DNA from: Candidatus Muproteobacteria bacterium
GTDB taxonomy: Bacteria; Pseudomonadota; Gammaproteobacteria; Acidiferrobacterales; Sulfurifustaceae
DNA: 64,000 bases
Assembly: GCA_027449605.1 (NCBI GenBank)
Contig: DAIDLH010000062.1
Location: 1-64,000, forward strand
Direction of reading: 5' to 3'
Shown: positions 57,240-64,000 of the stretch, piece after piece
Layout: the number at the start of each line of letters is the position of its first letter
How positions within the stretch are numbered: the stretch's first letter is position 1
Program-made: the position numbers and the translations under genes
The notes under the pieces: generated by a model
Told to the model about the DNA's origin: nothing
Seen by the model: the letters and a program-made list of their open reading frames with translations, nothing else
Database searches by the model: none

Positions 57240-58169
57240 CTACTCGTCGCTACCGGGCAGCGTCTCTTGCTTCCCGCGTCCGCCGCTCTTCGGCTTGGCG
57301 CGGACCGCGCGCTTGGGTTTGCCGGCCGGATTCACGGCGTCCTCGATCACGACCGGGGCCACGGGATCGGCGGCCGCTTCGTCGTGCCCCGCCATCGGCT
57401 TCTTCTTGGCGGTCACTCTGATCTTCGCGGGTTCTTCCTTGACCTCGATGAACTCGTCATCGCCCGAGACGATGTTCGCCTGACGTTGTTCCTGGCCGGC
57501 GAGAACGGCTTCCGCCGCCGCCTGCGCATAGAGCTGGATCGCGCGGATCGCGTCGTCGTTTCCCGGAATGACGTAGTCCACGCCGTCGGGCTTGCAGTTG
57601 GAATCCACCACGCCGACGACCGGAATGTTCAGCTTGTTGGCCTCGGACACGGCGATGTACTCGTGACCGACGTCGATGACGAACACCGCGTCCGGCAGGC
57701 TCGACATCTCCTTGATGCCGCCGAGGCTCTTCTCGAGCTTGGCGCGCTCGCGGTCGAGCGTGAGCAGTTCCTTCTTGGAAAGTTTCTGGCTGCTGGTTTC
57801 GTCCGCGAGCACCGATTCGAGCATCTTCAGCCGCTCGATCGATTTCTTCACGGTGCGGTAATTGGTCAGCATCCCGCCGAGCCAGCGATGATTGACGTAC
57901 GGGCTGCCGCAGCGCGCCGCTTCCTGGCTGACGGTGTCCATCGCCTGGCGCTTGGTGCCGACGAACAGAATCGTGCCGCCGTTGGCCGCGAGCCGGGTCA
58001 GGTACGCCATCGCCTCGTTGAACAGCGGCAGGGTCCGTTCCAGGTTGATGATGTGAATCCGGTTGCGCTCGCCGAAAATATAGGGGCGCATCTTGGGGTG
58101 CCAGAACCGCGTCTGGTGGCCGAAATGCACGCCGGCCTCCAGCATCTGGCGCATGGTGACGTTGCTCAT
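57240..58169 (-). CDS. rpsB: 30S ribosomal protein S2 with long C-terminal extension
   Basis: The 309-residue protein begins [20 protein letters not shown] and contains [40 protein letters not shown] and [20 protein letters not shown]. The usual S2 is about 240 residues. Here about 65 more residues follow (from about 240), alternating acidic and Lys/Arg-rich segments such as [11 protein letters not shown] and [14 protein letters not shown], so the tail is probably disordered. The start at 58169 has a nearby GGAG and the family-typical beginning. It leads the operon with tsf. Confidence 0.96.
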   Translation of the reverse strand: MSNVTMRQMLEAGVHFGHQTRFWHPKMRPYIFGERNRIHIINLERTLPLFNEAMAYLTRLAANGGTILFVGTKRQAMDTVSQEAARCGSPYVNHRWLGGMLTNYRTVKKSIERLKMLESVLADETSSQKLSKKELLTLDRERAKLEKSLGGIKEMSSLPDAVFVIDVGHEYIAVSEANKLNIPVVGVVDSNCKPDGVDYVIPGNDDAIRAIQLYAQAAAEAVLAGQEQRQANIVSGDDEFIEVKEEPAKIRVTAKKKPMAGHDEAAADPVAPVVIEDAVNPAGKPKRAVRAKPKSGGRGKQETLPGSDE

Positions 58170-58382
58170 GATATCTCCTTCGGGTTTTTCCGCCGCGGAC
58201 CCCATGCCTCAATCCAGCCACTTACCTGAGGTAAGGACCGGACACCCGGATGCATGTGACGGTGCCGCGTGTGGGTTTAGGTTGAACTATGAACTGCGGG
58301 CGGCTTTATACCATAGCGCCGGGATTACGACAATGTTTTCATGGGTTTGGATAAAAAAACATGTATAAAAGGGCTTTTTAAA

Positions 58383-59195
58383 ATGGCTCCATTCCCGGAC
58401 AATACGATGGAAGCCACCAATCCACCCATGCCCGTCACCATCAAAACCCCCGCGGAAGTCGAAAAAATGCGCATTGCCGGCCGCCTGGCCGCCGAGGTGC
58501 TGCGCATGATCCGGCCGCACGTCCAGCCCGGCGTCACCACCGGCGAACTCGACCGGCTCTGCCACGATTACATCGTCAACGTCCAACAGGCGGTCCCCGC
58601 CCCGCTCAACTACAAGGGCTTCCCGCGCTCCATCTGCACCTCGGTGAATCATCAGGTGTGTCACGGCATCCCGGGCGACAAGAAACTCAAAAAGGGCGAC
58701 ATCGTCAACATCGACATCACCGTCATCAAGGACGGATATCACGGCGACACCAGCAAGATGTTCTTCGTCGGCGAGCCGTCGGTGCAGGCGAAGCGGCTGG
58801 TGCAGGTCACGCACGAGTGCATGCTCAAGGGCATCGAAATGGTCCGACCGGGCGTTCAGCTCGGCGACATCGGTCATGCGATCCAGAACCACGCCGAAGC
58901 GCACGGGTTTTCGGTGGTGCGCGAATACTGCGGTCACGGCATCGGCCGCGAATTCCACGAAGACCCGCAGGTATTGCATTACGGCCAGCCGGGAACCGGA
59001 ATGGCGCTCGTGCCCGGCATGACGTTCACCATCGAACCCATGATCAACGCCGGCAAGAAGGAAGTGAAACTGCTGCCCGACAACTGGACGGTGGTGACGC
59101 GCGATCACTCGCTTTCCGCGCAATGGGAGCACACCGTGCTGGTGACGGACAAGGGCCACGAGGTTCTCACGCTCGCACCCGGCGACAGCCCATGA
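58383..59195 (+). CDS. map: Methionine aminopeptidase type I
   Basis: The protein of about 270 residues has PVTIKTPAEVEKMRIAGRLA, SVNHQVCHGIPGDKKLKKGD (metal-binding region), GHGIGREFHEDPQVLHYG and MTFTIEPMINAGKKEVKLL. It removes initiator Met from nascent proteins. It is divergent from rpsB, the common proteobacterial arrangement. The start is uncertain: the frame opens at 58341; an ATG at 58383 has a weak AGGG; an ATG at 58428 gives the family-typical N-terminus. Confidence 0.95.
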   Translation: MAPFPDNTMEATNPPMPVTIKTPAEVEKMRIAGRLAAEVLRMIRPHVQPGVTTGELDRLCHDYIVNVQQAVPAPLNYKGFPRSICTSVNHQVCHGIPGDKKLKKGDIVNIDITVIKDGYHGDTSKMFFVGEPSVQAKRLVQVTHECMLKGIEMVRPGVQLGDIGHAIQNHAEAHGFSVVREYCGHGIGREFHEDPQVLHYGQPGTGMALVPGMTFTIEPMINAGKKEVKLLPDNWTVVTRDHSLSAQWEHTVLVTDKGHEVLTLAPGDSP

Positions 59196-59210
59196 TCTTG
59201 AGGAATCATT

Positions 59211-59288
59211 CACCGCCAAGACGCGAAGAACGCAAAGAAAAACATGAGATTTTTATTGAGAAAAACCTTTGCGCCCTTTGCGGTGAGA
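59211..59288. repeat. Dispersed GCAAAG-type inverted repeat, copy 2
   Basis: The left arm CACCGCCAAGACGCGAAG and the right arm CTTTGCGCCCTTTGCGGTG are near-inverted copies with ACATGAG inside. It lies in the map-glnD gap. Its arms resemble those of the copy at 54856-54942. Confidence 0.65.
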
Positions 59289-59352
59289 AATAATATCTTT
59301 GTGAATTATTCCGAGTTTCCTCTGATAAATCCGTGACGCCCTGAAAACGAAC

Positions 59353-62043
59353 GTGGCCATCGCCAAGGACAGCTTGTTCCGCGCGAAAGAATTCGACCAA
59401 TCCCTGGCCGAGGCCAAAAATCCATTGCCGTTGTTCCGCACCGCGCTGAAAACCGGACGCGAAACGCTGCGGCAAAAATTCCGCGACGACGGCGGCGCGG
59501 CCGCGCTGGTCACCGCCCATGCCTGGTTGATCGACCAGCTCGTGGTGCGCGCCTGGCGCCGGCATCTTCCCCTGCTGCCGGCCGGGATTCCGGTCGCGCT
59601 GGTGGCCGTGGGCGGCTACGGTCGCGGCGAGCTGCATCCAGCGTCCGACATCGACGTCATGATCCTTCTCGACAGGAACGATCCCGCCAAAACACGATCG
59701 TTCATCGAGTCGCTGGTGCGTTTTTTCTGGGACATGGGCCTCGAGGTCGGGCACAGCGTGCGCACGCCCGGGGACTGCGTGCGGGAATCGAAGCAGGATA
59801 TCACGGTGGTCACGAACCTCATGGAGTCGCGGCTGCTCGACGGCGATGAAAAACTCTTCGAGAAAATGCGGCGCATGACGCATGCGTCGAAAATCTGGCC
59901 CAGCAAGAAATTCTTCGCCGCCAAGCACCGGGAACAGATCGCGCGTCACCGCCACTTCGACGACACCGCCTACAACCTGGAACCGAACGTCAAGGACGGC
60001 CCGGGCGGGTTGCGCGACATCCAGATGATCTCGTGGGTCACGCAACGGCAGTTCGACACCGCCTCGCTGCACGATCTGGTGGGACACGGTTTCCTGAGCG
60101 AGGAGGAATACCACACGCTCATCCGCGAACGGAATTTCCTGTGGCACGTGCGCGCCGGCCTGCATTATCTCGCCGGACGCCGCGAAGACCGGCTGCTGTT
60201 CGATCACCAGCGGGCGCTGGCCCGGGAATTCGGCTACCAGGACAAGCCGGGATTCCTCGCCGTCGAACAGTTCATGAAGCGCTACTACCGCACCGTCAAG
60301 GAACTGTCGCTGTTGAGCGAGATCCTGCTGCAACACTTCGACGAGGCGATTCTCGCGCGCGGACGCGCCAGAACCAAGCCGATCAACCGCCGCTTCCGGT
60401 CGCACCACGGATTCGTCGAGGTCACGCATCCGCGGGTTTTCGAACGCGCGCCGTTCGCGATGCTGGAGATTTTTCTCGTTCTCCAGCAGCATCCGGGGCT
60501 CAAGGGCGTGCGCGCCGGAACGATCCGTCTGATCCGCGCCAACCTGCACCGCATCGACAGCCGGTTCCGCAAGGACCTCGCCTGCCGCAGCCTGTTCATG
60601 GAGATCATGCGCCAGCCGAGCGGCATCACTCACGAACTGCGGCGCATGAACGCCTACGGCGTGCTCGGCGCCTACCTGCCGGCGTTCGGACACATCGTCG
60701 GGCAGATGCAGCACGACCTGTTCCACGTCTACACGGTCGACGCGCATTCACTCATGGTGTTGCGCAACCTGCGCCGCTTCGCCATCCCGGAATTCCGCGG
60801 CGAGTTTCCGCTCGCCAGCGAAATCATCCAGAAACTCGTCAAACCCGAGCGCCTGTATCTCGGCGGCCTGTTCCACGACATCGCCAAGGGACGTGGCGGC
60901 GATCACTCGGAACTGGGCGAGAAGGAAGCCGAGGCGTTCTGCCGGCTGCACAACCTGAGCGAGTACGACACCCGCTTCATCTGCTGGCTGGTGCGCCATC
61001 ACCTGGCGATGTCGAGCACCGCCCAGCGCGAGGACATCTCCGACCCCGACGTGGTGCTGCGCTTCGCGCAACAGGTCGGCGACCAGGAGCATCTCGACAA
61101 CCTGTATCTGCTGACCGTGGCCGACATGCGCGGCACCAGCCCCGCCGTGTGGAACGCCTGGAAGGGCCGGCTGTTGTCGCAACTCTACAGCGCCACGACG
61201 CGGCTGCTGCGCCGCGGCATCGCCCAGCCGGTCGATCTCAAGGAACACGTCGCCGATTTGCGCAGATCGGCGCTCGAAAAACTGGGCGCGTCCGGCCTGC
61301 CGGAAGCGCAGATCGAACGCTTCTGGCGGGATCTGGACGATGAATATTTCCTGCCCTACGACGCCGAAAGCCTCGCGTGGCACGCGCAGGCGATCGCCGG
61401 CGCGCGCGCCACCGATCTGCCGGTCGTGGCCACGCGCTGGACGCCCGAGCTCGGCGGCAGCGAATTCCTGATCTACACCCCGGACCGCGACGACCTGTTC
61501 GTGATCATGACCGCGGGTTTCGACCGCCTCAACCTGTCGATCATGGACGCGCGCATCCACACGCTGCGCAACGGCTTCGCGCTCGACACCTTCGTGGTGC
61601 TGGATCACGCCGGTCAGCCGGTCAGCGACCCGCGCGCGCTGGCGCAGTTGCAGAAGGCGATGCGCGATCAGCTGCTCGAACCGCAACCGGGACGCGACCC
61701 GCATTCGGCGAGCCTGCCGCGCCAGATGAAACATTTTCCGATCGAGACGCGCGTCCTGTTCAGTCCCTCGCCGAAAGGCCAGATCACCATTATGGAAGTC
61801 ACGGCCCAGGATCGTCCGGGATTGCTGTACCAGGTGGCGCTGGCGCTGAAGCAGTGCCGCGTGAACCTGGTGGCGGCGAAAGTAGCCACCTACGGCGAGC
61901 GCGCCGAGGACATTTTTTTCATCAACAGCCGCGATCGCCGCCAACCGCTCGATCCCGAGCAGGCCAAATCCCTGGAATCGGAAATCGTCCGGCGGCTGGA
62001 ACCCGCGCCAGCCAGGACCGCGACCCGTTCCGTCGAGTTTTAA
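59353..62043 (+). CDS. glnD: Bifunctional uridylyltransferase/uridylyl-removing enzyme GlnD
   Basis: The 896-residue protein uses a GTG start. It has the nucleotidyltransferase motif VGGYGRGELHPASDIDVMIL at about 90-110, the HD domain LFHDIAKGRGGDHSELGEKE at about 510-530, and two ACT domains at the C-terminus (FLIYTPDRDDLFVIMTAGFD and ITIMEVTAQDRPGLLYQVAL). It adds and removes UMP from PII proteins in response to glutamine. It follows map, the usual order. Confidence 0.97.
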   Translation: MAIAKDSLFRAKEFDQSLAEAKNPLPLFRTALKTGRETLRQKFRDDGGAAALVTAHAWLIDQLVVRAWRRHLPLLPAGIPVALVAVGGYGRGELHPASDIDVMILLDRNDPAKTRSFIESLVRFFWDMGLEVGHSVRTPGDCVRESKQDITVVTNLMESRLLDGDEKLFEKMRRMTHASKIWPSKKFFAAKHREQIARHRHFDDTAYNLEPNVKDGPGGLRDIQMISWVTQRQFDTASLHDLVGHGFLSEEEYHTLIRERNFLWHVRAGLHYLAGRREDRLLFDHQRALAREFGYQDKPGFLAVEQFMKRYYRTVKELSLLSEILLQHFDEAILARGRARTKPINRRFRSHHGFVEVTHPRVFERAPFAMLEIFLVLQQHPGLKGVRAGTIRLIRANLHRIDSRFRKDLACRSLFMEIMRQPSGITHELRRMNAYGVLGAYLPAFGHIVGQMQHDLFHVYTVDAHSLMVLRNLRRFAIPEFRGEFPLASEIIQKLVKPERLYLGGLFHDIAKGRGGDHSELGEKEAEAFCRLHNLSEYDTRFICWLVRHHLAMSSTAQREDISDPDVVLRFAQQVGDQEHLDNLYLLTVADMRGTSPAVWNAWKGRLLSQLYSATTRLLRRGIAQPVDLKEHVADLRRSALEKLGASGLPEAQIERFWRDLDDEYFLPYDAESLAWHAQAIAGARATDLPVVATRWTPELGGSEFLIYTPDRDDLFVIMTAGFDRLNLSIMDARIHTLRNGFALDTFVVLDHAGQPVSDPRALAQLQKAMRDQLLEPQPGRDPHSASLPRQMKHFPIETRVLFSPSPKGQITIMEVTAQDRPGLLYQVALALKQCRVNLVAAKVATYGERAEDIFFINSRDRRQPLDPEQAKSLESEIVRRLEPAPARTATRSVEF

Positions 62044-62046
62044 ACA

Positions 62047-62099
62047 ATGTAGGCTGGGCTGAGCACAACGAAACCCACCATGTAGGTTGGATCACGCAC
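62047..62099. repeat. Short REP-like repeat with GTAGG half-sites
   Basis: TGTAGGCTGGGCTGAGC, then GAAACCCACCATGTAGGTTGG. This GTAGGxTGGGxTGAGCxxAxCGAAxCCCA type of sequence recurs as an intergenic repeat in many gammaproteobacteria. It starts within a few bases of the glnD stop. Confidence 0.5.
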
Positions 62100-62107
62100 C
62101 TTAGATT

Positions 62108-62233
62108 TTAAGGCTGCATGCTCAAAATTCGAAGCTTGTCGGCAGCCTGCTTATGTCCTTGTGCGGCTGCTTTCCGAAACCAGTTAGCTGCCTCAATATG
62201 ATTTCGTGCGACACCTTGTCCACGTTCAAGTGA
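62108..62233 (-). pseudogene. Sel1-repeat protein remnant (3' end only)
   Basis: On the minus strand about 41 codons encode ERGQGVARNHIEAANWFRKA and then AAQGHKQAADKLRILSMQP and a stop. The first part is a clear Sel1-like repeat (AxxWFRKAAAQGH). An in-frame stop just upstream and the lack of a start show that only the last repeat survives. A short separate frame upstream (about 62231-62353) ends in a hydrophobic MTRATLALILVMIT, perhaps the former signal peptide in another frame. Confidence 0.6.
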
Positions 62234-62672
62234 TCATTACAAGAATCAGAGCCAGCGTTGCACGGGTCATAAAACTACGATGTCCAATGCTTTCATCGGC
62301 GCAATATGCAATTTCAAGAACCCTGACTTTCTGAGTCTGAATTTCCATTATCCGCCCTTAAGCTCTGGCGAAGGGTATCGTCTGTAAGGAGCTGAATATA
62401 AATTTGACAGCGGTCCGTGGTGTTATTTTTTCTATAAACCGCGTTAACAACATGCTACTTTCGTGCGACATGTTCTGAACATTACAACTGCACTTAACCA
62501 CTACACCCTGCAACAGTTGTTTTTAGATGTCAAACGTACTAGGCAACTGATTTTCAGATCGAGTAAATACTATGAAATTCTGATTGCTGATCTCTTCCTT
62601 TGTCCAAATTTCTTCTTATCCGCCCAAATAGGCGTGCTGCACCTGTGGAGTGAGTTTCTTCGAGCAGATTTC
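62234..62672. other. Interval without an identifiable gene
   Basis: These 439 bases, AT-rich compared with glnD, contain no gene I can support. A 94-codon plus-strand frame at about 62463-62747 has no recognisable domain and runs into the antitoxin gene on the other strand. The region looks like decayed accessory DNA. Confidence 0.4.
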
Positions 62673-63023
62673 TCACGCCGCCTTCCGACGCATCGTGAAC
62701 TCGGCACGAATCTCGTCATACGGCACGAACAGCCCCTGCTCGCCTGATTCGATCAGGCCAAGTTCTACCAAGGGTTTCACGTCACGATGCACGCTCTTCA
62801 CGTCGCGCTGGAGCGCCCGCGCAAGAGCTCGGAGGGAGAGCGGCCCTTGCGTCTGCAACACCCGCAGGAGCTCGAAACGTACCGGGGTGAGAGTGCGGGC
62901 CATGTCCGAGAGCCGCTCGAAGGTTACGAACTCGCCCTGGTATCGACGACCCTTCCACGCACGGCGGAAGGATTCCAGCCCCGCTTCGAGGCTTTCCACT
63001 TTCACTGTCACGACTCGTTTCAT
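62673..63023 (-). CDS. HTH antitoxin (TumA-like)
   Basis: The 116-residue protein has a winged helix-turn-helix in its second half (FELLRVLQTQGPLSLRALAR, SVHRDVKPLVELGLIESG), like HVO_A0114-type putative regulators that pair with TumE/DUF6516 toxins. Its start overlaps the stop of the gene before it by four bases. It should neutralise the toxin and probably represses the operon. The family name is from memory. Confidence 0.7.
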   Translation of the reverse strand: MKRVVTVKVESLEAGLESFRRAWKGRRYQGEFVTFERLSDMARTLTPVRFELLRVLQTQGPLSLRALARALQRDVKSVHRDVKPLVELGLIESGEQGLFVPYDEIRAEFTMRRKAA

Positions 63024-63307
63024 GTCTTGCCCTCCTCGCGCATCACGTCCGCCCTGAAGTCGGTCAACAGCTGATCGAGCGAGACGAACTTGTAACGTTC
63101 CTCCCGGCCTCGCCGGTGACGGTGGTCGCCTTTACCGCGTTCGTTGTCGTATCCAACGACCCGTCTCCCCGCTCGCACATAGGCGAGCCGATACTTGTAG
63201 CCATGGGGACGATCGGGTTCCGGGCGCGGCAATTTCCATATCACCTCTTCCACGATCGCGCCGCTCGCCAGGCGTTTTTTATTGCGATAGATGAGCCGCG
63301 CCTGCAT
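63020..63307 (-). CDS. TumE/DUF6516-family toxin
   Basis: The 95-residue protein has GAIVEEVIWKLPRPEPDRPH and RRVVGYDNERGKGDHRHRRG, the YDNERGKGDHxH pattern typical of DUF6516, now named TumE. It is the first gene of a two-gene minus-strand unit with the HTH protein, a toxin-first order. The biochemical target is not known to me. Confidence 0.75.
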   Translation of the reverse strand: MQARLIYRNKKRLASGAIVEEVIWKLPRPEPDRPHGYKYRLAYVRAGRRVVGYDNERGKGDHRHRRGREERYKFVSLDQLLTDFRADVMREEGKT

Positions 63308-63386
63308 GTTGGCATTATTGCCAACAATCTACCCGGTGTCAAATCGACGATCATTGCCCGCTGTCATGGGGCCACGGCGGCGCAAC

Positions 63387-64000
63387 TCACCCGCCCAGGT
63401 AGGCGTGCTGCACCTTCGGATCCTTGAGCAGCGCCGCGGCGGCATCGGTGAGAATGATCTTGCCGCTCTCCATCACGTAGCCGCGGTGGCTGACTTGCAG
63501 CGCCAGCTTCGCGTTCTGCTCCACCAGCAGCAGCGTCACGCCGTCTTCCGCGATGCGCCGGATGACCTCGAAGATTTTCTGCACCAGCATCGGCGCCAGC
63601 CCCATGCTCGGCTCGTCGAGCAGCAGCAGCCGCGGACGGCTCATGAGGGCGCGCGCGATCGCCAGCATCTGCTGTTCGCCGCCCGAGAGTGTTCCGGCCT
63701 GTTGCGAACGCCGCTCCGACAGGCGCGGGAACAGATCGTAAAGCCGATCTCGGTCGGCGCGAACACCGGCGCCGTCGCGACGCGCATAGGCGCCGATCCT
63801 GATGTTCTCTTCGACGGTCAGGCGCCCGAAAATGCCGCGCCCTTCCGGCACCAGCGAAATCCCGCGGCGCACCAGTTCGTACGACGGCTTGCCGGCGATG
63901 GATTCGCCTTCATAAAGAATCTCTCCGCCGCCGGGGGCGAGCATGCCGCACAGCGACTTGAGCGTCGTGGTCTTGCCGGCGCCGTTGGCGCCGATCAGGC
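63387..64000 (-). CDS. livF: Branched-chain amino acid ABC transporter ATP-binding protein LivF (5' end outside window)
   Basis: The frame is open to the window end and encodes about 204 residues. Walker A GANGAGKTTTLKSLCG is at the truncated end, then SLVPEGRGIFGRLTVEENIR, ABC signature TLSGGEQQMLAIARALMSRP, Walker B LLLLDEPSMGLAPMLV and LLVEQNAKLALQVSHRGYVM, as in LivF. It energises uptake of branched-chain amino acids or related substrates. LivG and the permeases should lie just outside. Confidence 0.92.
   Translation of the reverse strand, partial: LIGANGAGKTTTLKSLCGMLAPGGGEILYEGESIAGKPSYELVRRGISLVPEGRGIFGRLTVEENIRIGAYARRDGAGVRADRDRLYDLFPRLSERRSQQAGTLSGGEQQMLAIARALMSRPRLLLLDEPSMGLAPMLVQKIFEVIRRIAEDGVTLLLVEQNAKLALQVSHRGYVMESGKIILTDAAAALLKDPKVQHAYLGG

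Noticed and set aside
62231-62353. A 40-codon minus-strand frame ending in a hydrophobic segment
   Set aside because: Too short and without a ribosome site; more likely part of the decayed Sel1 gene.

Overview
The window looks like a chromosomal segment of a sulfur-oxidising gammaproteobacterium. The order of the core genes (rpsB-tsf-pyrH-frr-uppS-cdsA-dxr-rseP-bamA-skp-lpxD-fabZ-lpxA-lpxB-rnhB) is the standard proteobacterial one. A DsrE3-type sulfur carrier and a Sat/APS-kinase-like protein hint at sulfur metabolism. I cannot fix the genus from sequence alone. I saw no tRNA, rRNA, CRISPR array or insertion sequence.

Region 1 (1-3.9 kb) holds TPR proteins: the tail of a TPR/glycosyltransferase, a TPR-OGT (GT41) protein, and a divergent TPR-methyltransferase. 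Region 2 (4.3-9.9 kb) holds a FadL-like porin, two related secreted proteins, a CPBP/MrtJ-type intramembrane protease and a Wza-like polysaccharide export lipoprotein. The two secreted proteins share a repeated domain but end in two different C-terminal sorting signals. One is a Cys-containing JDVT/MYXO-type signal and lies next to the protease. The other is a VPxPA/PEP-CTERM signal.

Region 3 (10-43 kb, nearly all on the minus strand) is an exosortase and exopolysaccharide locus. It contains prsR/prsK (sigma-54 regulator and sensor kinase), prsT (TPR lipoprotein), a WecA-like initiating transferase, and an exosortase fused to EpsI. Next come an aldo/keto reductase, a GMC oxidoreductase, a Tat-type hyaluronidase-like protein, four glycosyltransferases, two acetyltransferases, Wzy and Wzx. 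A Sat/APS-kinase fusion with altered sulfurylase motifs, a TIGR03790 protein, GalE, and the XrtA-type ATPase, tyrosine kinase, chain-length protein and beta-barrel protein follow. A DsrE3 gene with its own promoter and terminator is inserted on the plus strand. The inferred logic is: lipid-linked repeat units are built (WecA-like, GTs), flipped (Wzx), polymerised (Wzy, Wzz/tyrosine kinase) and exported (Wza-like, beta-barrel). Secreted proteins carrying sorting tags are processed at the inner membrane by the exosortase or the MrtJ-like protease.

Region 4 (43.5-59.2 kb) is the envelope/translation core cluster on the minus strand, followed by divergent map and glnD. Region 5 (62-64 kb) is a small accessory patch with a Sel1-repeat remnant, a TumE/TumA-type toxin-antitoxin pair and the start-truncated livF at the window edge. 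Three kinds of dispersed intergenic repeats sit between genes.

The most interesting part is 5.7-9.9 kb: one domain type placed on two different anchor/sorting systems, each with a candidate processing enzyme in the same locus.
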